Assembly: GCF_021026295.1 (NCBI RefSeq)
Contig: NZ_JAJNDA010000010.1
Coordinates: 1-64,000 of the forward strand
Direction: 5' to 3'
Source: Actinomycetospora soli
GTDB taxonomy: Bacteria > Actinomycetota > Actinomycetes > Mycobacteriales > Pseudonocardiaceae
DNA: 64,000 nt
The notes beneath the pieces were generated by a model. It saw nothing but the letters and a program-made list of their open reading frames with translations, did no database searches and was not told the origin of the DNA. Within the stretch, counting starts at the first letter, position 1, and each line of letters starts with the position of its first letter. This document shows, piece after piece, positions 7,974 to 15,425 of the stretch. The position numbers were made by a program, and so were the translations under genes.

Positions 7974-9095
7974 CTACACCATCGCGGCGCTGCCGACCTC
8001 CGGGTGCGAGCGGAAGAACTCGACCATCGGGCCCACGTGGTCGGCGAAGGTCGGGCACACGACGCCGACCTCCGCGAGCAGCGCGGTCGTCGCGGTCGTG
8101 TCGTAGAGCGTCGGGTGGGTGAGGTACTCCAACGTCGACGACGGCACCTGGAACAGCCGTCCGACGCCCGGCACGTGGTCGATCGAGAACGCGGCGAGCG
8201 CGGTCGGCATCGGCACCACGCGCAGCCGCCGGCCGCCCTGCCCGGCGAACGCCTCGCACATCTCGGTGACCGTCGGCGGGTCCGGCTGCGCCAGGGCGAC
8301 GGTCCGTCCGACCGCGCCGCCGTGCCCGGCCAGCGCGGCGATCCCGTCCACGACGAAGTCCGACGGGACCAGGTTGAACGCCACCCGGTCGGCGCCGCGC
8401 GGCAGCGGCATGAGCGCCGTCGATCCCTGCCGGAGCAGGAGCTGCAGCACGTAGTACGGGCCGTCGAACTTCTGCGTCCGTCCCGTGGTCGAGTCGCCGA
8501 CCACCACCGAGGGGCGGTAGATCGTCACCGGCAGGCCCGCGTCCCGCGCCTTCGCGACGACGCGCTCGGCCTCGTGCTTGGTGTGGTCGTAGTGGTTGGC
8601 GAACGGCTGGCCGAGCTCGAGGTCGTCCTCGTAGAACAGGCCGTCGTAGCGCCCGGAGACGTAGCAGGTCGAGACGTACTGCAGCCGGCGCAGCCCGGCG
8701 CCGTCGGCCGCGCGTCGGGCCAGGTCCACCACGTGGCGCGTGCCGTCGACGTTCACCCGCCAGGCGATCTCCGGGGCGACCGACAGGTCGTACACCGCCG
8801 CCAGGTGGAAGATCTCGAGCTGCTCGCCGAGGAGCCGGTCGGCGACCGCCGGATCCAGCCCCAGACCCGCCGTCGTGATGTCCCCGACGACGAGGTCGGT
8901 GCGACCGGCGAGCGCGGGCTCGGCGCGTTCGATCTCGGCCAGGGCCTCGCGGGCCCGGCCCAGCCAGCGCTGCTGCACCAGGGCGACCGCGCGCGCAGTG
9001 GGATCGCGACGCAGGGTGCGCGGGAGGAGGGCGGAGCCCAGGAAACCGGGGAAACCGGTGAAGAGCACGGCGGTCACGGGAGCAGAGGGTGTCAT
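7974..9095 (-). CDS. Extended SDR / male-sterility-like NAD(P)-binding reductase
   Basis: A 373-residue extended short-chain dehydrogenase. The N-terminal cofactor loop reads TGFPGFLG (about residues 12-19) and the catalytic pair is in the NHYDHTK stretch (YxxxK). A substrate domain follows the sequence RPSVVVGDS. Similar proteins include the reductase domain of fatty acyl-CoA reductases and other extended SDRs; the substrate cannot be read from sequence. The ATG at 9095 has a purine-rich site upstream. It is first in an operon with the racemase-like gene (15-base gap) and diverges from the NDH-2-like gene across 82 bases, where both promoters must lie. Confidence 0.72.
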   Translation of the reverse strand: MTPSAPVTAVLFTGFPGFLGSALLPRTLRRDPTARAVALVQQRWLGRAREALAEIERAEPALAGRTDLVVGDITTAGLGLDPAVADRLLGEQLEIFHLAAVYDLSVAPEIAWRVNVDGTRHVVDLARRAADGAGLRRLQYVSTCYVSGRYDGLFYEDDLELGQPFANHYDHTKHEAERVVAKARDAGLPVTIYRPSVVVGDSTTGRTQKFDGPYYVLQLLLRQGSTALMPLPRGADRVAFNLVPSDFVVDGIAALAGHGGAVGRTVALAQPDPPTVTEMCEAFAGQGGRRLRVVPMPTALAAFSIDHVPGVGRLFQVPSSTLEYLTHPTLYDTTATTALLAEVGVVCPTFADHVGPMVEFFRSHPEVGSAAMV

Positions 9096-9177
9096 CTCGG
9101 CCCTCGGGGGGCATCTTCCGGCGGATGGGACGTCGCGCACCGCTGCCGGCGTGACGACGCGGTGGAGAGGTGGCGAG

Positions 9178-10530
9178 ATGGCGGAGCGGATCGTCGTGGT
9201 CGGGGCGGGGTTCGCCGGGCTGGAGACGGCGAAGCGCCTGGAGAAGGTGCTGCGCCACGAGATCGGGAACGGGTCCGTCGAGGTCGTCCTGGTCGCCCCC
9301 AACGACTACATGCTCTACCTGCCGCTGCTGCCGCAGGTCGCCGCCGGGGTGATCACCGCCCAGTCGGTGACGGTGCCGCTCCCGCGCGCGGTGCGGCGCG
9401 CGCACCGGCTGCCGGGCACCGTCGTCGGGGTGGACCTGGAGCGGAAGTGCTGCGTGGTCCGCAAGATCTCCGGGGAGGAGGTCGACCTGCCCTACGACCG
9501 GCTGGTGCTCGCCCCCGGCAGCGTCACGCGCCAGTTCGACATCCCGGGCCTCGAGGACCACGCCCTGGGCATGAAGAACCTCGCGCAGGCCGCCTACCTG
9601 CGCGACCACGTGCTCGCCCAGCTCGAGCTCGCCAACGCGGCCACCGACGACGCCGAGCGGGCGGCCCGCTGCCGCTTCGTCGTGGTCGGCGGGGGCTACG
9701 CGGGCACCGAGACCGCGGCCTGTCTGCAGCTGCTCACCGAGTCGGCCCTCAAGCGCTTCCCGCGCCTCGACCCGGGGATGGTGCGCTGGACGCTCGTGGA
9801 CATCGCGCCCCGCCTGATGCCCGAGCTCGGCAAGCGGCTCGGCGAGCAGGCGCTCGACCTGCTGCGCCGCCGCGGCGTGGAGATCAAGCTCGAGACCGGG
9901 GTCCAGGAGGTCACGGACGAGGCGGTCACCTTCACCGACGGCGAGGTCGTGCCCTGTCGGACGCTCGTGTGGACCGCCGGGGTCACCTCCAGCCCGCTGG
10001 TGAAGAACCTCGACGTCGAGCTGGTGCGCGGGCGGCTCAAGGTGGGCGCGGACCTGCAGGTCGAGGGGCAGCCGGGGGTGTTCGCGCTCGGCGACTGCGC
10101 CGCGGTGCCCGACCTCACCCAGGACGACCCGGAGGCGATCTGCCCGCCGACCGCCCAGCACGCCACGCGGATGGCGACGAAGGCGGCCGACAACGTGGTG
10201 GCCTCGCTGCGCGGTGAGCCCCTGACCGACTACAAGCACCACGACCTCGGTCTGGTGGTGGACCTCGGTGGCTCGCAGGCCGTCGCGCACCCGCTCTTCC
10301 TGGAGCTCAAGGGGATGCCGGCCCAGGTCGTGACCCGCGGCTACCACCTCTTCGCGCTGCCGCTCATGCGGACGCGGGCGCGGGTGGTGGCCAACTGGAT
10401 CCTCCACCTGTTCGGCGGCGACGACTTCATCCGCATCGGCTTCCTCGCCGACCGCAAGGCCACGGTCGACGAGTTCGAGGGCACCACCTCGTACCTGACC
10501 CGCGACGAGATCCGCGCGCGGGCGTCCTGA
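9178..10530 (+). CDS. NAD(P)/FAD-dependent oxidoreductase, type II NADH dehydrogenase-like
   Basis: A 450-residue two-dinucleotide-binding flavoprotein. The FAD loop GAGFAG is at residues 9-14, the NAD(P) loop GGGYAG near 171-176, and the second FAD motif LGDCA near 304-308. The C-terminal third has the amphipathic, hydrophobic character (FLELKGMPAQV, YHLFALPLMRTRARV) that anchors NDH-2 enzymes at the membrane face. NDH-2 passes electrons from NADH to quinone without proton pumping. The ATG at 9178 follows GGAGAGG. It may be co-transcribed with the hydrolase that starts 20 bases downstream. A related carotenoid/ferredoxin-type oxidoreductase role is less likely. Confidence 0.82.
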   Translation: MAERIVVVGAGFAGLETAKRLEKVLRHEIGNGSVEVVLVAPNDYMLYLPLLPQVAAGVITAQSVTVPLPRAVRRAHRLPGTVVGVDLERKCCVVRKISGEEVDLPYDRLVLAPGSVTRQFDIPGLEDHALGMKNLAQAAYLRDHVLAQLELANAATDDAERAARCRFVVVGGGYAGTETAACLQLLTESALKRFPRLDPGMVRWTLVDIAPRLMPELGKRLGEQALDLLRRRGVEIKLETGVQEVTDEAVTFTDGEVVPCRTLVWTAGVTSSPLVKNLDVELVRGRLKVGADLQVEGQPGVFALGDCAAVPDLTQDDPEAICPPTAQHATRMATKAADNVVASLRGEPLTDYKHHDLGLVVDLGGSQAVAHPLFLELKGMPAQVVTRGYHLFALPLMRTRARVVANWILHLFGGDDFIRIGFLADRKATVDEFEGTTSYLTRDEIRARAS

Positions 10531-10550
10531 GGCCTCCCTAGGCTCGCGGG

Positions 10551-11426
10551 ATGCCCCACCTCGACGACGTCGTCGCGCCCGACGGCACCCGGATCCGCTG
10601 GTGGGACAACGGGTGCGTCGGGCGCCCCGCGCCCGACGTCGTGATCTCCAACGGTCTCGGCGCCTCGCCCGCGGCGTGGCCGTGGCTGGGGGGCGACGGG
10701 CACCCGTCGTCGGCGACGCCGCGGGCCGTGACCTGGCACCACCGCGGGCTCGGCGGGTCGGAGCGCCCCGCCGACCCGGAGCGGATCACGATCGGCGACC
10801 ACGTGGACGACATGTTCGCGGTGATGGACGCGGCGGGCATCGACTCGGCCGCGGTGGTGGGCTGGTCGGTCGGGGTGGCGGTCGCCTTCGAGGCGGCCCG
10901 CCGGGCCCCGGAGCGGGTCTCGTCGCTGCTGGTGCTCGGCGGCGTCGCGGGCGGCGGGTTCCGCAGCGGACCGTCCTGGGCGCCCGCGTTCCTCTCCCGG
11001 GGGATCTCGACGGCGAGCGCGTGGTCGCTGCGGATCGTCGGCCCGCCGGTGGCGGGCCTGATCTCGCTGCTGCCGCGCAGCATGGACGTCGGGGCCGCCA
11101 CGCCCCTCGCGGCCTTCGCGCCGCCCCCGCTGCAGACGCTCGCCGAGGTCGCGCGGGAGTTCTCCCACCACGACTGGACGTGGTTCTCGCAGATGGTGCT
11201 CGCGGCGGGGAAGGAACCGCCGATCCCGGTCGACGCGGTGCGCGTCCCCACGACGGTAATCGCCGGCGAGTTCGACACGATGGCGCCGGTCGAGGACATG
11301 GTGGCGCTCGCCGACGCCGTGCCCGGGGCGCGGCTGGTCCGCGTGCCCGGCACGCACTTCGTGCCGCTGCAGTTCCCGGACCTGCTCGCCGCGGAGCTGG
11401 ACGCGCTCAGGTCCTCGACGCGATGA
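10551..11426 (+). CDS. Alpha/beta fold hydrolase
   Basis: A 291-residue protein with the standard alpha/beta hydrolase layout: an HHRGLGGS oxyanion region, nucleophile elbow GWSVG with S106, an acid in GEFDTMAP and a histidine in GTHFVPLQ near the end. The mobile lid between residues 140 and 190 is hydrophobic, which suggests a lipophilic ester or similar substrate. It starts 20 bases after the NDH-2-like gene, so it is likely the second gene of that operon. The 3' end overlaps the convergent aroQ gene by 20 bases. The substrate is unknown. Confidence 0.75.
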   Translation: MPHLDDVVAPDGTRIRWWDNGCVGRPAPDVVISNGLGASPAAWPWLGGDGHPSSATPRAVTWHHRGLGGSERPADPERITIGDHVDDMFAVMDAAGIDSAAVVGWSVGVAVAFEAARRAPERVSSLLVLGGVAGGGFRSGPSWAPAFLSRGISTASAWSLRIVGPPVAGLISLLPRSMDVGAATPLAAFAPPPLQTLAEVAREFSHHDWTWFSQMVLAAGKEPPIPVDAVRVPTTVIAGEFDTMAPVEDMVALADAVPGARLVRVPGTHFVPLQFPDLLAAELDALRSSTR

Positions 11427-11865
11427 CCCGCAGCGCGAGGTCGTAGCCGAGCGTGCCCGCCCCGGCGATCACCGCGGTCGCCACCGGCGAGACGTAGGAG
11501 TGGTGCCGGAAGGGTTCGCGGGCGTGCACGTTCGAGATGTGCACCTCGACGACCGGGCACGGGATCGCCGCCAGCGCGTCGCGGATCGCCACCGAGGTGT
11601 GGGTGTACGCGCCGGGGTTGATGACGACGCCCGCGATCCCGTCCATCGCCTCGTGGATCGCGTCGACCAGCACGCCCTCGTGGTTGCTCTGCCGCGCGTC
11701 GACCTCGAGGCCGAACTCGACGCCGAGGGCGCACGCCCGGTCGTCGACGTCGGCGAGGGTCTCGGAGCCGTAGACATCGGGCTCGCGTCGCCCGAGCAGG
11801 TTCAGGTTGGGCCCGTGGAGCAGGAGTACCCGACGCGGACCTTGCGCTTCACGATTCTGCGACAC
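11407..11865 (-). CDS. aroQ: Type II 3-dehydroquinate dehydratase
   Basis: A 152-residue type II dehydroquinase of the shikimate pathway, converting 3-dehydroquinate to 3-dehydroshikimate; members are dodecamers. Signature segments are all present: [12 protein letters not shown] with the catalytic arginine at residue 26, the flexible-loop tyrosine Y32 (VYG), the [10 protein letters not shown] block (N83), and [16 protein letters not shown] with H109. An in-frame GTG two codons earlier would overlap the GGAG Shine-Dalgarno sequence at 11871-11874, so the GTG at 11865 (5-base spacing) is the better start. It diverges from the response-regulator gene and has its own promoter. Confidence 0.92.
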   Translation of the reverse strand: MSQNREAQGPRRVLLLHGPNLNLLGRREPDVYGSETLADVDDRACALGVEFGLEVDARQSNHEGVLVDAIHEAMDGIAGVVINPGAYTHTSVAIRDALAAIPCPVVEVHISNVHAREPFRHHSYVSPVATAVIAGAGTLGYDLALRVIASRT

Positions 11866-11890
11866 GGACACTCCAGACGATCACGCAGCG

Positions 11891-11920
11891 ATAACAACAG
11901 GGGTGTGATTCGAGGGTCAA
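11891..11920 (-). promoter_or_regulatory. Candidate aroQ promoter
   Basis: On the minus strand TTGACC (11915-11920) and TGTTAT (11891-11896) are 18 bases apart. Transcription would begin near 11884, giving a leader of about 20 bases that contains the GGAG site used by aroQ. Confidence 0.45.
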
Positions 11921-12005
11921 GGTCCCGGGCGGGGACGCCGATATGAGGACAGCGCCCACCGAGGGCGGTTCGCCGCTACGAGGCAACACTGGAGACGGAG
12001 TCTGT

Positions 12006-12608
12006 ATGAGGACGGTTCTGATCTGCGACGACCGGCGCAGTGTCCGTGAGGGCCTGACCCGTGTCATGTCGGCCGTGCCCGGCGTGCAGCGCATCGACTG
12101 CGTGGCGACCCCGGAGGACCTGCTCGCCCGCTACGCCCGCCAGCCGGTCGACGTCGTGTTCATCGGGACGCAGCGCGCGGTCAGCTCGGGCGCGGAGGCC
12201 ACCCGCCGGCTCGTGACGGCCCACCACCAGGCCAACGTCATCGTCTTCGGCGCGCCCGACGACGCCGGCAGCATCGCCGCCGCGATCGCGGGCGGGGCGC
12301 GGGGCTACCTGCGCTGGGACGCCTCGCGGCCCGAGCTGGTCGCCGCGCTCGCGTCGACGACGATGGGCGACGTCTTCCCGGCGCAGCGCCAGTCCTCGGA
12401 GCCGGGCGCGGGCATCAACCTCACCGAGCGCGAGATGCAGGTGCTGCGCGGGATGAGCCAGGGCAAGAGCAACGGCCAGATCGGCCGCGAGCTCTACCTG
12501 TCCGAGGACACGGTGAAGACCCACGCCCGCCGGCTCTTCCGCAAGCTCTCGGCCTCGGACCGCGCGCAGGCGGTGGCCCAGGGCTTCCGCTGCGGCCTGG
12601 TCAGCTGA
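12006..12608 (+). CDS. Orphan BldM/WhiI-type response regulator with degenerate receiver
   Basis: A 200-residue protein with a receiver-like domain (1-125) and a LuxR/NarL helix-turn-helix (about 138-200). The DNA-binding part (SEDTVKTHARRLFRK, SASDRAQAVAQGFR) closely resembles that of BldM, a developmental regulator. The receiver keeps the N-terminal acidic pair D8-D9, but the phosphoacceptor position is glycine (G54 in VDVVFIGTQ), the conserved Thr/Ser is F81, and the conserved lysine is W104 (GYLRWDAS). Phosphorelay control is therefore unlikely; protein partners or small ligands may act instead, as reported for WhiI-like proteins. The ATG at 12006 follows GGAGACGGAG. No kinase gene is adjacent. 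A strong hairpin follows. Confidence 0.8.
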   Translation: MRTVLICDDRRSVREGLTRVMSAVPGVQRIDCVATPEDLLARYARQPVDVVFIGTQRAVSSGAEATRRLVTAHHQANVIVFGAPDDAGSIAAAIAGGARGYLRWDASRPELVAALASTTMGDVFPAQRQSSEPGAGINLTEREMQVLRGMSQGKSNGQIGRELYLSEDTVKTHARRLFRKLSASDRAQAVAQGFRCGLVS

Positions 12609-12712
12609 TCGGAGTCGCGACCCCGGTCGTGGACGCGAACCGCCGAGTCGGAGGCGGCGGCATCGCACGGGGACCGGGGGGACACCGACGTCGCGGGGAC
12701 ACCCCCGCGAGC

Positions 12713-12757
12713 GCGGGAGCACGCCCGACCGGGCAGGGTCCGGGCGTGCTCTCCCGC
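12713..12757. terminator. Bidirectional hairpin between convergent genes
   Basis: Arms GCGGGAGCACGCCCG (12713-12727) and its near-complement (12741-12757) pair with a single 2-base bulge. The hairpin sits between the response-regulator gene and the convergent small gene at 12760, so it can stop both transcripts. Confidence 0.65.
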
Positions 12758-12759
12758 GA

Positions 12760-12996
12760 TCAGCCGGACAGCGGCCCGACCGTCGCCGCGATGCGGTGGT
12801 CGGGGATCTCGGTGCGCGTGCGGCGCGCCGACCCGAACCGGTGGCGGATGCCGTCGGGGCCGGCGAGCCAGCCCTGGTAGGCGTCGAGCCGGTGGTCGAG
12901 TCGTTCGCCGTCGTCGGCCACCACGGTGACGACGTACCGGGACTCCCGCTCGAAGCGGTAGCGGGGCGTGGGCGGGGTCTTCACGGGCCTGGCCAT
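12760..12996 (-). CDS. Small hypothetical protein
   Basis: A 78-residue basic protein (MARPVKTPPTPRYRFERES at the N-terminus) with alternating charged and hydrophobic residues that look like a small beta-rich domain (YVVTVVADDG). No known motif, signal peptide or membrane segment is visible. The ATG at 12996 is preferred over a longer upstream start because it begins the region with normal codon bias and has GGGTG upstream. The gene stands alone between the bidirectional hairpin at 12713-12757 and the divergent lipase gene. Function unknown. Confidence 0.5.
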   Translation of the reverse strand: MARPVKTPPTPRYRFERESRYVVTVVADDGERLDHRLDAYQGWLAGPDGIRHRFGSARRTRTEIPDHRIAATVGPLSG

Positions 12997-13073
12997 CACC
13001 CGAGATCGTACGGGCACGGAGGAACCACGGCCGGTGAACACGCGGTCACGATCGGCCTCTAAGGTCCCCGATC

Positions 13074-14234
13074 GTGCTCCGAAGGCTGGTGACCCTGGTC
13101 ACCGCTCTGCTCCTGACGCCGATCGGACTCGCCCGGGCGGCGGAACCCGCGGGGTTCTACGACCCGCCGTCTTCGCTGCCGGGGCAGAACGGCGACGTGA
13201 TCCGCTCGGAGCCGGTCGGCACGCCGACGGTGCCCGCGCGCGGCACCCGCGTGCTCTACCGCAGCACCGACACCTCCGGCCGCCCGATCGCGGTCAGCGG
13301 TGTCGTGCTGCGCCCGCTCGCGCCGGCCAACGGGCGCCTGATCAGCTACGCGGTCGGCACGCAGGGCATCGCCGACCGGTGCGCGCCGTCGCGCCAGTTC
13401 CCGGCGGGCACCGAGTACGAGGCGGCCTTCGTCGGCGGCCTGCTCGCCCGCGGCTACACCGTCGCCGTCACCGACTACCAGGGGCTCGGCACGCCGGGCG
13501 TCCACACGTACGTCAACCGGCTCGCGCAGGGCCACGCGGTGCTCGACGCGGCACGCGCCGCGAAGAAGCTGGGCAGCGTCCCGGTCGACGCGCCGACCGC
13601 GATCGCCGGGTACTCCCAGGGCGGTGGGGCCTCCGCATCGGCGGCCGAGCTCGCGCCGTCCTACGCCCCCGACGTGCAGCGCACCCTGGTCGGCGCCTAC
13701 GCCGGCGCCGTGCCCGCGGACCTGGCCGCCACCGGCACCTTCCTCGACGGCAAGCCCGCCGCCGGGCTCGTCGGGTACGCGCTCAACGGGTTCGACGCCG
13801 CGTACCCCGACCTGCGGGTGCCCGACCAGCTGAACGCGGCCGGGAAGCGGTTGCTCGCCGAGACCCGCGAGCAGTGCGTCGGCGACACGGTCGTGCGCTA
13901 TCCCGGCCTGCGGTCGCCGACCCTCACCGCCGACGGCAGCACGCTCGCGCAGATCCTCGCCCGCGAGCCGTTCCGCAGCCGCGTCGAGCAGCAGCGCATC
14001 GGCACGATCGCCCCGCGGGTGCCGGTGCTCGTCGTGCACTCCGTCGCCGACGACATCGTGCCGTTCGAGCAGGACGCGACGATGGTGCGGAACTGGTGCG
14101 CGAAGGGGGCCGCGGTGCAGTTCCTGCCGCTGCCGGTGCCGACGCACGTGGCCGGCGCGGCGGCCGGGTTCCCGCCCGCGCTCGCGTTCCTCGAGGCGCG
14201 CTTCGCGGGTCGGGCCACGCCGGTCACCTGCTGA
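13074..14234 (+). CDS. Secreted lipase (LIP / secretory lipase family)
   Basis: A 386-residue exported protein. Residues 1-22 form a Sec signal peptide ending ALARA, so the mature enzyme starts near AEPAGF. The nucleophile motif GYSQGG (179-184, S181) and the block AVTDYQGLGTPG are typical of the secretory lipase family found in actinomycetes, which cleaves triacylglycerols or esters outside the cell. An acid lies in VHSVADDIVPF and a histidine in VPTHVAGAA. The start is a GTG at 13074. A perfect 12-bp hairpin immediately follows the stop, so it is probably monocistronic. Confidence 0.85.
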   Translation: MLRRLVTLVTALLLTPIGLARAAEPAGFYDPPSSLPGQNGDVIRSEPVGTPTVPARGTRVLYRSTDTSGRPIAVSGVVLRPLAPANGRLISYAVGTQGIADRCAPSRQFPAGTEYEAAFVGGLLARGYTVAVTDYQGLGTPGVHTYVNRLAQGHAVLDAARAAKKLGSVPVDAPTAIAGYSQGGGASASAAELAPSYAPDVQRTLVGAYAGAVPADLAATGTFLDGKPAAGLVGYALNGFDAAYPDLRVPDQLNAAGKRLLAETREQCVGDTVVRYPGLRSPTLTADGSTLAQILAREPFRSRVEQQRIGTIAPRVPVLVVHSVADDIVPFEQDATMVRNWCAKGAAVQFLPLPVPTHVAGAAAGFPPALAFLEARFAGRATPVTC

Positions 14235-14259
14235 GAGGCGGTCGGGTCCCGACCGCCTC
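14235..14259 (+). terminator. Perfect hairpin terminator after the lipase gene
   Basis: GAGGCGGTCGGG (14235-14246) is followed after one base by its exact complement (14248-14259). The stem begins at the base after the lipase stop codon, and the next gene starts 18 bases beyond. Confidence 0.7.
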
Positions 14260-14277
14260 CTGCGGCAGGATTCCTCT

Positions 14278-15276
14278 GTGCTCGAGACCTCGGCCCGCCT
14301 GCTGCGTCTGCTCTCGCTGCTCCAGACCCGACCCGAGTGGTCCGGCCCGGAGTTGGCGGAGCGGCTCGGCATCTCGGTGCGCACGGTGCGCCGCGACGTG
14401 GAGAAGCTGCGGAGTCTGGACTACCCGGTCGAGGTCGACCTCGGCCCGACCGGCGGGTACCGGCTGGGCGCGGGCGCCGCGCTGCCGCCGCTGCTCCTCG
14501 ACGACGAGGAGGCGGTCGCGGTCGCGGTGAGCCTGCAGACGGCGGGCGGGGCGGGGATCGCCGGTCTCTCCGAGACCGCCGTCGGCGCGATGGTGAAGCT
14601 CGAGCGGATCCTCCCCGAGCGGTTGCGACGGCGGGTCGGGGCGGTCGGGGTGTCCACGGTGGCACCGATGCGGGCGACGCCGTCGGTCGACCCGGCGACG
14701 CTGGTGGCCGTCGGCGGGGCCTGTCGGGACCGGCGGGTGCTCGACCTGGACTACACCGCGCACGACGGCACGGGGACACGGCGGCGGGTCGAGCCCCACC
14801 ACCTCGTCGCCTGGGGCCGGCGCTGGTACCTGCTCGCCTACGACCTCGGCCGCGACGACTGGCGCACGCTGCGCCTCGACCGCGTGGTCCCGCGGGTGGC
14901 CCCGGACGGGCTCGCGACCGGTCCGCGGTTCGTGCCGCGGGAGGTCCCGGGCGGCGACCCCGCGGAGTACGTGGCGTCGAAGGTCCGCGACGTGCGGCCC
15001 GTGCGGTGCCGGGCCCGGGTGCACGCCACGGTCGACGAGGTCCGGGCCCGGATCTGGACCGACCAGGTGGGCCTGGACGACCTCGGCGACGGCACGTGCC
15101 GGGTCCGGCTCGCGGGCGACGACGTGCACGGGGTCGCCGTCGTCCTCGCCGCGCTGGGGTTCGAGTTCGAGGTCGAGGAGCCCGCCGAGCTGGGCACCGC
15201 ACTGCGCGGGATGGCCGGACGCTGCGGACGCGCCGCAGATTCGTCGCCGCGGGGTGTTGCGCCCCGCCCGAGTTAG
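14278..15276 (+). CDS. HTH-WYL transcriptional regulator
   Basis: A 332-residue regulator with an N-terminal DeoR/HTH_11 winged helix (1-60; the recognition region is SVRTVRRDVEKLRSL) and a central WYL domain (about 140-240, with YTAHDGT, WGRRWYLLAYD and WRTLRLDRV). A C-terminal extension matches WCX-type domains. WYL proteins often bind nucleic-acid or nucleotide ligands and regulate nearby stress or defence genes; here neither neighbour is an obvious target. The start is GTG at 14278. The stop codon TAG overlaps the iron-box-like element at 15273-15291. Confidence 0.82.
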   Translation: MLETSARLLRLLSLLQTRPEWSGPELAERLGISVRTVRRDVEKLRSLDYPVEVDLGPTGGYRLGAGAALPPLLLDDEEAVAVAVSLQTAGGAGIAGLSETAVGAMVKLERILPERLRRRVGAVGVSTVAPMRATPSVDPATLVAVGGACRDRRVLDLDYTAHDGTGTRRRVEPHHLVAWGRRWYLLAYDLGRDDWRTLRLDRVVPRVAPDGLATGPRFVPREVPGGDPAEYVASKVRDVRPVRCRARVHATVDEVRARIWTDQVGLDDLGDGTCRVRLAGDDVHGVAVVLAALGFEFEVEEPAELGTALRGMAGRCGRAADSSPRGVAPRPS

Positions 15277-15291
15277 GCTAGGCTCACCTCA
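15273..15291 (+). promoter_or_regulatory. IdeR/DtxR-like iron box over a promoter
   Basis: TTAGGCTAGGCTCACCTCA matches 16 of 19 positions of the classical iron box TTAGGTTAGGCTAACCTAA, by my own comparison. It overlaps a promoter with TTGCGC (15257-15262) and TAGGCT (15279-15284), 16 bases apart, so repressor binding would block transcription starting near 15291. No annotated iron gene follows; a hairpin-terminated transcript does. Confidence 0.6.
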
Positions 15292-15410
15292 GCGAGATCG
15301 AGAGCACGACGATCCGCTCACGAACCGGCCGCGAGGGTGTTGTGGTGGCGCCCGAGGTGGCTGCGCAAGAGGAGGGCGCCGGGCTCGAGGGACGAGCCCG
15401 GCGCCGTCCT
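15292..15410 (+). ncRNA. Candidate iron-responsive small RNA
   Basis: From the predicted start near 15291 to the hairpin at 15375-15405 is about 115 bases, with no convincing reading frame. Short GTG-initiated frames at 15337 and 15342 exist; one runs antisense through the 3' end of phoD. IdeR-controlled sparing RNAs such as mycobacterial MrsI have this layout, but I see no sequence homology to claim. Existence is inference. Confidence 0.35.
15375..15405. terminator. Bidirectional hairpin after phoD and the candidate small RNA
   Basis: GGCGCCGGGCTCG (15375-15387), loop AGGGA, then the exact complement (15393-15405): a perfect 13-bp stem. It lies 20 bases beyond the phoD stop on the minus strand and also ends the short rightward transcript. 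Confidence 0.7.
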
Positions 15411-15425
15411 CGCCATCGTAACCCC

